Positions 57,168 through 64,000 of a stretch of DNA of 64,000 nucleotides are shown here, one piece after another. The position numbers and the translations under genes were made by a program. Within the stretch, counting starts at the first letter, position 1. The number at the start of each line of letters is the position of its first letter. The stretch is from VAZQ01 sp963721005. Lineage in GTDB: Bacteria; Pseudomonadota; Alphaproteobacteria; Rhizobiales; Xanthobacteraceae. The DNA lies in assembly GCA_963721005.1 (NCBI GenBank), contig CAVRHR010000005.1:1302001-1366000 (forward strand), read 5' to 3'. The notes below the pieces were generated by a model, which saw nothing but the letters and a program-made list of their open reading frames with translations, did no database searches and was not told the DNA's origin.

Positions 57168-59366
57168 TCAGGTCGATTTGTACGACAGATCGTGGTCGAT
57201 GATCGGCAAGGTGCGAATGCGCTTGCCGGTCGCCGCGAAGATCGCGTTCGCGACCGCGGCAGCGATCGGCGGCGTTGCGGGCTCGCCCGCGCCGCCCCAG
57301 ACCTTGCCGCCGCTCGGCACCAGATGCACGTCGATCTTCGGCGCCTCCGCCAGCCGCACCATGCGGTAGGTGTCGAAGTTGCCCTGCACCGGAATGCCGT
57401 CCTTGACGGTGATCTTGCCGTAGAGCGCAGCGCTCAAGCCGAAGATCACGGAGCCTTCGGCCTGCTCCGCGATGGTGAGCGGATTGACCATGTAGCGGGT
57501 ATCGAGCGCGACGGTGACGCGATTGACCTTCACGTCGCCGTTCGGCCTGACGGTCACTTCAGCCACCTGGGCGCAGAGGCTGTCGGTATCCTCGCAGATG
57601 GCGATGCCGCGGCCGCTGCCGTGCGGCAACGGCTTACCCCAATCGCCCTTCTCGGCCGCGGTGTCCAGCACTTTGAGCCAGTCGTCCTTCCCCTCGAGCA
57701 GCTTGCGCCGCATCTGGTAGGGATCGAGCCCGGCCGCCGAGCCCATCTCGTCGAGGAAGCTCTCGATCGCAAAGACGTGCTGGTTCGCACCGGGCGCCCG
57801 CCAGAACCACACCGGCAGGTGCGTGTTCTTGTGCAACGCCTCGACGCGCATGTTCGGCACGTTGTAGCCGTTGTCGGCCAAACCTGCGACCGCCATCGGC
57901 TCCGGCTTGTTGGGAGGAAGCGGCCTGCCGACGGTCTTGAGGATCGACGAGGTGACGACGCGCATCGACCAGGCGGTCGGCATTCCGTCCGCACCGACGC
58001 CCGCCTTGAAGGCGACCACCGCATGGGGACGGAACTTGTCCTGGCGGGTATCCTCCTCGCGGGTCCAGACCAGCTTGACCGGCCGCTGCACCGCCTTCGC
58101 GATGGCGATCGCCTGCGCGACCTCGTCGTTCGCGTCACGCCGGCCGAAGCCGCCGCCCACGAAGGCATTGTGGATGTAGACCTGCTCCGGTTTCAGGCCC
58201 GCATAGCGGGCCGCCGCCGTGAGCGCGGAGTCCGCCGCCTGCGTTCCGAACCAGACATCGAGCCGGTCGGGTTGCAGGTGCACGGTCGCATTCATCGGCT
58301 CCATCGGCGAATGCGACAGATAGGGCGTCTCGTAGACGGCCTCGAAGGTCTTGGCGGCGCCGGCGATGGCCTGATCGAAATCGCCGTCGTTGCGCGCGGT
58401 CAGCATGGGCTCGCCGAGCGCCGCGCGGAACGTCTTCGACAGCATCTCGCTGTCGACGGTGCCAGCTTCGCCGACATCCCATTCGGGCTGCAGCCGCGCC
58501 AGCGCCTGCTTGGCACGCCAGTAGCTGCCGGTCGCGACCACCGCCACCGCGTCTTCGAGCCGCACGACCTTCAGCACGCCGGGGGCGCCGGCGGCCAGCG
58601 ATTCGTCGACGCTCTTGAGCTTGCCGGCCGGCACCGGGCAGGCATTGATCGCGGCGAACACCATGCCGGGAATCTGCGCGTCGATCCCGAACTTGGCCGA
58701 TCCGTCGATCTTGTGGACCACGTCGATACGCGGCATCGGCTTGCCGATGAAGGTGAACTTATCGGGCGTCTTGATCGCCGGCTCCTTGGCGAGCACCACC
58801 TTCGCGGCATCGCCGGCCACCTCGCCGTAGCGCAGCGTGCGGCCGGACGGGGTATGGGTCACCACGCTCGCGGCGGCCGTGCACTCGGTTGCCGGCACGT
58901 TCCAGCGGGTCGCGGCGGCCGCGATCAGGCGCTCGCGCGCGCTGGCGCCGACCTGCTGCACCCGCTTCTGCGACGCGCGCACCGTGCGGCTGCCGTTCGA
59001 GAACATGTCGCCATAGACCTTTTTCTCGGGACCGTTGCGGTTGGCCGAGGCATATTCGACCCGCACCTTCGACCAATCGCACTGCAGCTCTTCGGCGATC
59101 ATCATCGGCAGCGCCGTCATGCTGCCCTGCCCCATCTCGGCGCGTTGATAACGGATCAGGATGGAATCATCCGGATCGATCGCGATCCAGGCGTCGATCT
59201 CGTGCGGGTCATAGGCGTGGTCGTCGTTCCAGGGCTGCGCGACCACGGTGGCGGAGCGCGCCGCGCGCGGCCCGATACCGAGGCCGATGGCGAAGCCGCC
59301 GGCAGCGGTCGCGGCCGTGATGACGAAATGGCGGCGGGTGAGCTTGGAAGCGGTGCGGCGGTCCAT
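57168..59366 (-). CDS. molybdopterin-binding aldehyde oxidoreductase large subunit
   Basis: The 732-residue protein is of the xanthine dehydrogenase / isoquinoline-1-oxidoreductase (IorB) type. A twin-arginine signal (RRHFVITAATAAGGFAIG) exports it folded with cofactor. It contains RYQRAEMGQGSMTALPMMIAEEL, the VGGGFGRRDANDEV and WFWRAPGANQHVFAIESF cofactor-binding segments, and a C-terminal GGAGEPATPP with the putative catalytic Glu. It hydroxylates an aldehyde or N-heterocycle; the substrate is unknown. It needs molybdenum cofactor (moaA is in the window). Confidence 0.9.
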   Translation of the reverse strand: MDRRTASKLTRRHFVITAATAAGGFAIGLGIGPRAARSATVVAQPWNDDHAYDPHEIDAWIAIDPDDSILIRYQRAEMGQGSMTALPMMIAEELQCDWSKVRVEYASANRNGPEKKVYGDMFSNGSRTVRASQKRVQQVGASARERLIAAAATRWNVPATECTAAASVVTHTPSGRTLRYGEVAGDAAKVVLAKEPAIKTPDKFTFIGKPMPRIDVVHKIDGSAKFGIDAQIPGMVFAAINACPVPAGKLKSVDESLAAGAPGVLKVVRLEDAVAVVATGSYWRAKQALARLQPEWDVGEAGTVDSEMLSKTFRAALGEPMLTARNDGDFDQAIAGAAKTFEAVYETPYLSHSPMEPMNATVHLQPDRLDVWFGTQAADSALTAAARYAGLKPEQVYIHNAFVGGGFGRRDANDEVAQAIAIAKAVQRPVKLVWTREEDTRQDKFRPHAVVAFKAGVGADGMPTAWSMRVVTSSILKTVGRPLPPNKPEPMAVAGLADNGYNVPNMRVEALHKNTHLPVWFWRAPGANQHVFAIESFLDEMGSAAGLDPYQMRRKLLEGKDDWLKVLDTAAEKGDWGKPLPHGSGRGIAICEDTDSLCAQVAEVTVRPNGDVKVNRVTVALDTRYMVNPLTIAEQAEGSVIFGLSAALYGKITVKDGIPVQGNFDTYRMVRLAEAPKIDVHLVPSGGKVWGGAGEPATPPIAAAVANAIFAATGKRIRTLPIIDHDLSYKST

Positions 59367-59378
59367 CGGTTTTCTCCC

Positions 59379-59834
59379 TTACGCTTTCATAAGGTCGGCG
59401 GCGCGATGGATGGCACGACGAAGCCGCTCGTAGGTCCCGCAACGGCAAATGTTGGTGATGCCGGCATCGATGTCGGCATCGGTCGGGCTGGGGTTGCGCT
59501 TGAGGAACGCCACCGTGGCCATGATCTGGCCGGACTGGCAGTAGCCGCATTGCGGCACGTCCTCGGCGAGCCACGCCTGCTGCACCGGGTGCTTGGCGTC
59601 GGGCGAAAGCCCCTCGATGGTGGTGATGCTGGCATTCTTGAGGGCACCGATCGGCACCGAGCAGGAGCGCATCGCCTGGCCGTTGATGTGGACCGTGCAG
59701 GCGCCGCATTGCGCGATCCCGCAGCCGAATTTGGTGCCGGTCAGGCCGACTGCGTCGCGCAGCGCCCACAGCAGTGGCGTATCAGGCTCGAGATCGACCT
59801 GGTATTGCGATCCATTGACCGTCAGCGTGATCAT
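59379..59834 (-). CDS. 2Fe-2S subunit of molybdenum aldehyde oxidoreductase
   Basis: The 151-residue IorA-type protein has the plant-ferredoxin cluster FGCGIAQCGACTVHINGQA with a further Cys, and the second cluster CGYCQSGQ...ICRCGTYERLRRAI. It passes electrons from the molybdenum site to the cytochrome. It has no signal, so it is probably co-exported with the Tat-tagged large subunit. It is 12 bp upstream of the large subunit gene. Confidence 0.92.
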   Translation of the reverse strand: MITLTVNGSQYQVDLEPDTPLLWALRDAVGLTGTKFGCGIAQCGACTVHINGQAMRSCSVPIGALKNASITTIEGLSPDAKHPVQQAWLAEDVPQCGYCQSGQIMATVAFLKRNPSPTDADIDAGITNICRCGTYERLRRAIHRAADLMKA

Positions 59835-60108
59835 AGTCGGGGCTCTCGTATGGCTGAAATTCTGAATCGAACGTCAAATATAACGACTAATCCCCGGCCC
59901 CGGCAATCGTAGGTAGCCCCCATCACGGCATCGTGCAACCCGGTACGGATCGGCCCCCTGGCAAGGGAACGCCGCCCGCAGGCGCGAGTTCACGGGTCCC
60001 TCGGCCGGATGGTCGCAGGCCGGCCCGGTCATGAGGCGCGCTGTCATCGGTCGCCGCTGTGGTCGACCGATTGCGATAAGAATGGCCGGCGCGGACGATC
60101 TGCTTCGA

Positions 60109-60981
60109 TCACTTCTCGGGCCGCTTGAAATAGCGTGCGTCCGGAGGGGGCTGATCCTTCCGGGTCGGCATCAGGTAGCCGTCCGCGCTGATGAGATAGG
60201 CCTCGCTGCCGACGATGACGTGCGCGTTGTTCTCGTGGCAATCGTACTCCGCCCAGGCCGGATTACGCTGCCGCTTGTAGCTGCGCGTCACCGTCCATGG
60301 CCGCGTGAAGGCGTGATCGATCAGGGTGATCTCGTCGAGGAGCTTGTCGGCATCGCCGCGGTCGAGAGACATTCGCTCCTTGATGATCGTCTGGTTGTCC
60401 TCATGCAGCGGAATTCCGCTGCCATCGACAATGCGCGGCCCTTTGAAATTCCTGGTCTCGATCGCCAGCGTGGTAAATTTTCCATCGGGCCCCACACCTT
60501 CCCAATGGCCGATCGAGTATCCGGCCCATGTCGGGTCGGCCGAACCCGGCCAGGTGCGGCCGTCGGTGTATATGCGCCGCAGCGGATCCAGGAAATCAAA
60601 CAAGATGTAGGTGGCTTCCGGCTTGATGACGACCTCCATCGTCTCGTACACCAGCATCGCGCGCGGCATCCCGGTGTGGCCGCAGTTGATCGTCGGCGTA
60701 TTGCCGCGTCCGCCTTCGGCGCGGCTGCTCATGGCGGCATCGAGCTTCGCCTTGTACTCCGGGACCAGAGGCGCCTGCTGGCCGAGATTGGGCGGCTTGC
60801 TGGGGTCCCACCGGCCGGTGTTGAGATCGGTCCATCGACCGGCCCAGTCCGGATATTTCCATTGCGCCGACGCCGGCGTGCTCGCTGCGCAGAATGCGAT
60901 CAATAAAGCGAGTGAAAGAGCCGAGTTTCGAAAAACCGTACCGCGCCTTTCCGCGACGGCACGGAATTGCCCGCTATCCAT
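60109..60981 (-). CDS. secreted protein of uncharacterised family
   Basis: The 290-residue protein has a signal peptide (cut after ASTPASA). Its conserved blocks are WAGRWTDLNTGRWDPSKPPN, CGHTGMPRAMLVYETMEVVI, IYTDGRTWP...GYSIGHWEG, FTRPWTVTRSYKR and EYDCHENNAHVIVG. I recall this family in Bradyrhizobium and sphingomonads, often near catabolic genes, with no tested function. It lies 275 bp upstream of the aldehyde oxidoreductase operon on the same strand. ATG 60981. Confidence 0.72.
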   Translation of the reverse strand: MDSGQFRAVAERRGTVFRNSALSLALLIAFCAASTPASAQWKYPDWAGRWTDLNTGRWDPSKPPNLGQQAPLVPEYKAKLDAAMSSRAEGGRGNTPTINCGHTGMPRAMLVYETMEVVIKPEATYILFDFLDPLRRIYTDGRTWPGSADPTWAGYSIGHWEGVGPDGKFTTLAIETRNFKGPRIVDGSGIPLHEDNQTIIKERMSLDRGDADKLLDEITLIDHAFTRPWTVTRSYKRQRNPAWAEYDCHENNAHVIVGSEAYLISADGYLMPTRKDQPPPDARYFKRPEK

Positions 60982-61106
60982 AGGTGTCCCCCAGAAATTT
61001 GCTAAGCTCTTTGTCATCCGGAGCTCAGAGGCTATCCGAATGGCGCCGGGAGCGCCATCACGGCATCCCCATGCGAAACTCACCGGCCGGCTTGGTATAA
61101 CAGCCC

Positions 61107-61367
61107 ATGCCTCCCACCCGCTATCAGGGCCCGCCGATGACGCTCGCCAACATGCGCGCCCAGGGCGTGCGGTCGCTCGCGGTGAGTTGCTGGCTCTGCC
61201 ATCATGAGGCGGTGCTGATTGTCGACCGCTGGCCCAACGAGGTGCCGCTGCCGAGCTTCGGACCGCGCATGGTCTGCAGCGCGTGCGGGATCGTCGGCGC
61301 CGACGTGCGGCCGAACTGGGCCGAGCGGTCCGCTTGCGAGAGCCTGACCGGCGGGCACTGGCGTTAG
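61107..61367 (+). CDS. small zinc-ribbon-like protein, unknown function
   Basis: The 86-residue product has two Cys pairs (SCWLCHHEA and VCSACGIVGADVRPNW), 34 residues apart, fitting a zinc ribbon. The rest is conserved-looking (PPTRYQGPPMTLANMRAQGV; VDRWPNEVPLPSFGPRM). I recall near-identical short proteins across rhizobial genomes, usually called hypothetical. ATG 61107 begins the family-like N-terminus. Confidence 0.65.
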   Translation: MPPTRYQGPPMTLANMRAQGVRSLAVSCWLCHHEAVLIVDRWPNEVPLPSFGPRMVCSACGIVGADVRPNWAERSACESLTGGHWR

Positions 61368-61491
61368 GCCCTTGCTCCCCCGACGCTACGGCGCGGCCCC
61401 GGTAAACGGGCTGTGAACCGGATGTAAATGCCCGCAAACGCTGCAAAACCTCCTGAACGCCGCGGCGCCGCGAGGGTACAGACCAGCATGG

Positions 61492-61505
61492 TGTGAATGT
61501 TCACA
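61492..61505. promoter_or_regulatory. palindrome TGTGAA-TG-TTCACA
   Basis: A 6-bp-arm palindrome lies 36 bp upstream of the small secreted peptide gene. It has CRP-like half-sites (TGTGA / TCACA), but the spacer is 4 instead of 6. It is a weak candidate operator. Confidence 0.25.
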
Positions 61506-61540
61506 TCCGGTCCCATCCCGACCAACCACAGGAGACTGCC

Positions 61541-61717
61541 ATGTTCCGCAAATCGAGCTTCCTCGCGATCGCGCTCAGCATTGCGACGCTTGCTTATGCT
61601 TCCGCCCCGGCGGCGGCCGCAATCGTAAAGACACCTCAGGTGTCCAAGGCCTACAACCCGCACTTGAGGACCACGGTGGGCCGGGCCATGTATCCGATGC
61701 CGAAGGCTCGCAGGTAA
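61541..61717 (+). CDS. 58-residue secreted peptide
   Basis: ATG 61541 follows AGGAGA by six bases. The product has a signal peptide (FRKSSFLAIALSIATLAYAS, cut after AAA). The mature part is about 30 residues and basic (AIVKTPQVSKAYNPHLRTTV then MYPMPKARR). No family recognised. A terminator-like hairpin follows. The good ribosome site and the signal sequence support expression. Confidence 0.55.
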   Translation: MFRKSSFLAIALSIATLAYASAPAAAAIVKTPQVSKAYNPHLRTTVGRAMYPMPKARR

Positions 61718-61741
61718 GACAGCAACACAGCTCTGCTCCGC

Positions 61742-61771
61742 CGGAGGCAACGCTCCAAGGCGTTGCTTCCG
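61742..61771 (+). terminator. hairpin after the 58-residue peptide gene
   Basis: CGGAGGCAACGC and GCGTTGCTTCCG form a 12-bp stem with one G-T pair and a six-base loop, followed by CCCCCTTTGAG. Only a short T run follows, so it is a moderate terminator candidate 25 bp after the stop codon. Confidence 0.45.
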
Positions 61772-61997
61772 CCCCCTTTGAGCCAATCCGGGGTCCCGAT
61801 TCCGTGGGGTTACGTAACGCCGCATCGGCCGATGCCGGCCAACCGCGCCTTCATCGCACGGTTGCGCGCCAGGCGGATTGCGCAGATCATTTCGGCCCGA
61901 TAGGCGCCGCGCGAGCAGCGCCAGGCGCACAACACCAAATCCGGTTCCGGGACAATGCCGTCTTGACCATTCCGCTCCCCAAGTCCACCAAGTCGGG

Positions 61998-64000
61998 ATG
62001 CGCACCGAGCAAGCTCCCCCTGTCCGCCTCAGCGATTACCGCCCACCCGACTGGCTGGTCGAGACCGTCGAGCTCGACGTCGCGCTCGACCGCAACGCCA
62101 CGCAGGTGCGCGCCCGCCTCACCCTCAAGCCCAATCCGCAGGCGGCAGCCCCCGCCCCGCTGGTGCTCGACGGCGACGGCCTCCACTTGCGCTCCCTCAA
62201 GCTCGACGGCGCGGAGCTCGCGCCCGAGCGCTACGTGGCCGATACCGACCGGCTCACCATCGCGCAGCCGCCGCAGCGGCCGTTCCGGCTGGAGATCGAG
62301 ACCGTGCTCGATCCTTCCGCCAACAGCCGGCTCATGGGCCTCTATCGTTCGGGCGCGACCTATTGCACCCAATGCGAGGCCGAAGGCTTCCGCTGCATCA
62401 CCTATTTTCCGGACCGTCCCGACGTGATGGCGGTCTACACCACCAGGGTCGAGGCCGACCTCGCCGACGCCCCGGTGCTGCTCGCCAACGGCAATCTGGT
62501 GGCGTCCGGAACGCTGCCCGGCACCGCGCGCCACTTCGCCACTTGGCACGATCCGTTCCCCAAGCCCTCCTATCTGTTCGCGCTGGTGGGCGGCAAGCTC
62601 GGCTGCGTGGAGGACCGCTTCGTCACCATGTCGGGGCGCGCCGTGGACTTGCGCATCTATGTCGAGCCCGGCAAGGAGGACCGCTGCGGCTACGCCATGG
62701 ACGCGCTCAAGCGCGCCATGCGCTGGGACGAGGAGGTGTTCGGCCGCGAATACGATCTCGACATCTTCATGATCGTGGCGGTGTCGGATTTCAACATGGG
62801 GGCCATGGAGAACAAGGGCCTCAACGTCTTCAACGACAAATACGTGCTGGCGAGCGCGGCCACCGCCACCGATACGGACTTCGCCGCCATCGAGGCGGTC
62901 ATCGCCCATGAGTATTTCCACAATTGGACCGGCAACCGCATCACCTGCCGCGACTGGTTCCAGCTCTGCCTCAAGGAAGGCCTCACGGTGTTCCGCGACC
63001 AGGAGTTCAGCGCCGACCAGCGCTCGCGTCCGGTCGAGCGCATCAGCGACGTGCGCGGCCTGCGGGCGCACCAGTTCGTCGAGGACGCGGGACCGCTCGC
63101 GCATCCGGTGCGGCCCTCGCTCTATCACGAGATCAACAACTTCTACACCACCACCATCTACGAGAAGGGCGCCGAGGTGGTGCGCATGCTCAAGACGCTG
63201 CTCGGCCCGGAGCAATTCCGCGCCGGCATGGATCTGTATTTCGAGCGCCATGACGGCGAGGCGGCGACGGTCGAGCATTTCGTACAGTGCTTCGCGGAAG
63301 CCGGGAGCCGCAATCTCGACCAGTTCATGCTGTGGTACTCGCAGGCCGGCACCCCCGAGGTCGTGGTCAACGGCACCTATCAGGCAACGAGCCGGACCTA
63401 TCGCCTGGAGGTCGCCCAGACGGTGCCGCCGACGCCGGGCCATCCCGATAAGGAGTCGATGGTGATCCCGCTCGCGATCGGGCTGGTGGGACGCGACGGC
63501 GCGGACCTGCCGCTCATGCTCGCGGACGGACGTCGCCTCGAGCGCGGCATCCTGCCGGTGACGCGTTCGACCGAGACGTTCGATTTCACCGGGGTTGATC
63601 AGCCGCCGGTGCCCTCGCTCAACCGCGGCTTCTCGGCGCCGATCCGGCTGGTCGCCAATCTCACCGCCGACGATCTGCGTTTCCTCGCGGCTCACGACAA
63701 CGATCCGTTCAACCGCTGGCAAGCCGTGCAGGTGCTGGCGACGCGGCTCCTGGTCGACAACGTGGCGGCGCTGCGCGCCGGCGGGACGGCCGGCAATGAT
63801 GCGGGCTTCATGGCGGCGCTCGGCGCCATCCTGGCCGATGCGCGCCTGGAGCCGGCGTTCGTGGCGCAGGTGCTGATCCCGCCGGGCGAGGCCGACATCG
63901 CCCGCGAGATCGGCCGCGACATCGATCCCGACGCCATCTTCGCGGCCCGCTCGGCCTTGCGCGCCGACATCGGGACGCAGCTCGAGGCCGCGCTGGCGGA
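61998..64000 (+). CDS. pepN: aminopeptidase N, 3' end outside window
   Basis: The frame stays open from ATG 61998 to the edge (667 codons of the usual ~880). It has the M1 motifs NMGAMENKG (substrate amino-terminus binding) and zinc site HEYFHNWTGNRIT...LKEG (HExxH-x18-E). It also has the PepN-type N-terminus LSDYRPPDWLVETVELDVAL and GATYCTQCEAEGFR. It trims N-terminal residues from peptides in the cytoplasm. No long gene separates it from the 58-residue peptide gene. Confidence 0.93.
   Translation, partial: MRTEQAPPVRLSDYRPPDWLVETVELDVALDRNATQVRARLTLKPNPQAAAPAPLVLDGDGLHLRSLKLDGAELAPERYVADTDRLTIAQPPQRPFRLEIETVLDPSANSRLMGLYRSGATYCTQCEAEGFRCITYFPDRPDVMAVYTTRVEADLADAPVLLANGNLVASGTLPGTARHFATWHDPFPKPSYLFALVGGKLGCVEDRFVTMSGRAVDLRIYVEPGKEDRCGYAMDALKRAMRWDEEVFGREYDLDIFMIVAVSDFNMGAMENKGLNVFNDKYVLASAATATDTDFAAIEAVIAHEYFHNWTGNRITCRDWFQLCLKEGLTVFRDQEFSADQRSRPVERISDVRGLRAHQFVEDAGPLAHPVRPSLYHEINNFYTTTIYEKGAEVVRMLKTLLGPEQFRAGMDLYFERHDGEAATVEHFVQCFAEAGSRNLDQFMLWYSQAGTPEVVVNGTYQATSRTYRLEVAQTVPPTPGHPDKESMVIPLAIGLVGRDGADLPLMLADGRRLERGILPVTRSTETFDFTGVDQPPVPSLNRGFSAPIRLVANLTADDLRFLAAHDNDPFNRWQAVQVLATRLLVDNVAALRAGGTAGNDAGFMAALGAILADARLEPAFVAQVLIPPGEADIAREIGRDIDPDAIFAARSALRADIGTQLEAALA

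Noticed and set aside
61492..61505. CRP/FNR-type operator.
   Set aside because: Half-sites TGTGA/TCACA are present but the spacer is 4, not 6, so standard CRP binding is unlikely; kept only as a weak palindrome.

Overview
The window is GC-rich (mostly 65-70 % by eye) chromosomal DNA from an alphaproteobacterium. It most likely comes from Hyphomicrobiales, near the Bradyrhizobium / Rhodopseudomonas / Pseudolabrys group. The assignment rests on recognised families (a DUF2865 secreted protein, a TIGR02281-type aspartic protease, a PleC/DivJ-like kinase, RpoH, plant-type DAHP synthase, phospholipid genes psd/pssA), on CtrA-like TTAA-N7-TTAA boxes, and on several classes of rhizobial-type intergenic palindromes. 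No rRNA, tRNA or CRISPR was seen. Both ends cut genes: a motB-like gene on the left and pepN on the right.

Region 1 (1-33 kb) is dense housekeeping sequence. It holds the motA/motB-like stator pair, mmsA, a GST, pssA and psd, an ATM1-type ABC exporter and a LOG-family hydrolase. It continues with a fully overlapping operon (cysS, a GNAT acetyltransferase, a 36-residue membrane peptide, cimA), a MarR regulator with maiA, and nadE, dgkA, an outer-membrane barrel, DAHP synthase, gor-rpiA, gph and moaA. It ends with an Mrp/ApbC ATPase, a 3-hydroxyisobutyrate-dehydrogenase-like enzyme, a cell-cycle-type histidine kinase, an aspartic protease and a TSUP transporter. psd and pssA are separated by a decayed toxin-antitoxin locus and a repeat.

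Region 2 (33-42 kb) is looser and partly AT-richer, and looks like a decay zone. After dusA come a dead HigBA-type module, an unknown basic protein, a truncated phosphoesterase and a secreted ClpP-fold protein (COG3904-like). A drug/metabolite transporter, pxpC with a shrunken 49-codon pxpB, and several repeats follow.

Region 3 (42-55 kb) is signalling and envelope. It carries a Cache-PAS-GGDEF-EAL protein, a CDF metal transporter and RpoH. Two paralogous OmpR-type two-component systems share the same 14-nt regulator/kinase overlap. A multispanning membrane protein is coupled to a 68-residue membrane protein, and a PepSY protein lies next to a DUF347-type membrane protein. The second two-component system, the PepSY protein and the two membrane-protein loci form the best candidate for an undescribed envelope-sensing module.

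Region 4 (55-64 kb) is a three-gene periplasmic molybdenum aldehyde oxidoreductase (2Fe-2S subunit, Tat-exported molybdopterin subunit, triheme cytochrome c) followed by a DoxX protein. Small secreted or zinc-ribbon proteins and pepN complete the window.

Repeats are prominent. A two-hairpin element abuts the stop codons of pssA, psd and dusA. A ~180-bp mosaic element occurs in four copies. Other inverted-repeat elements occur singly.
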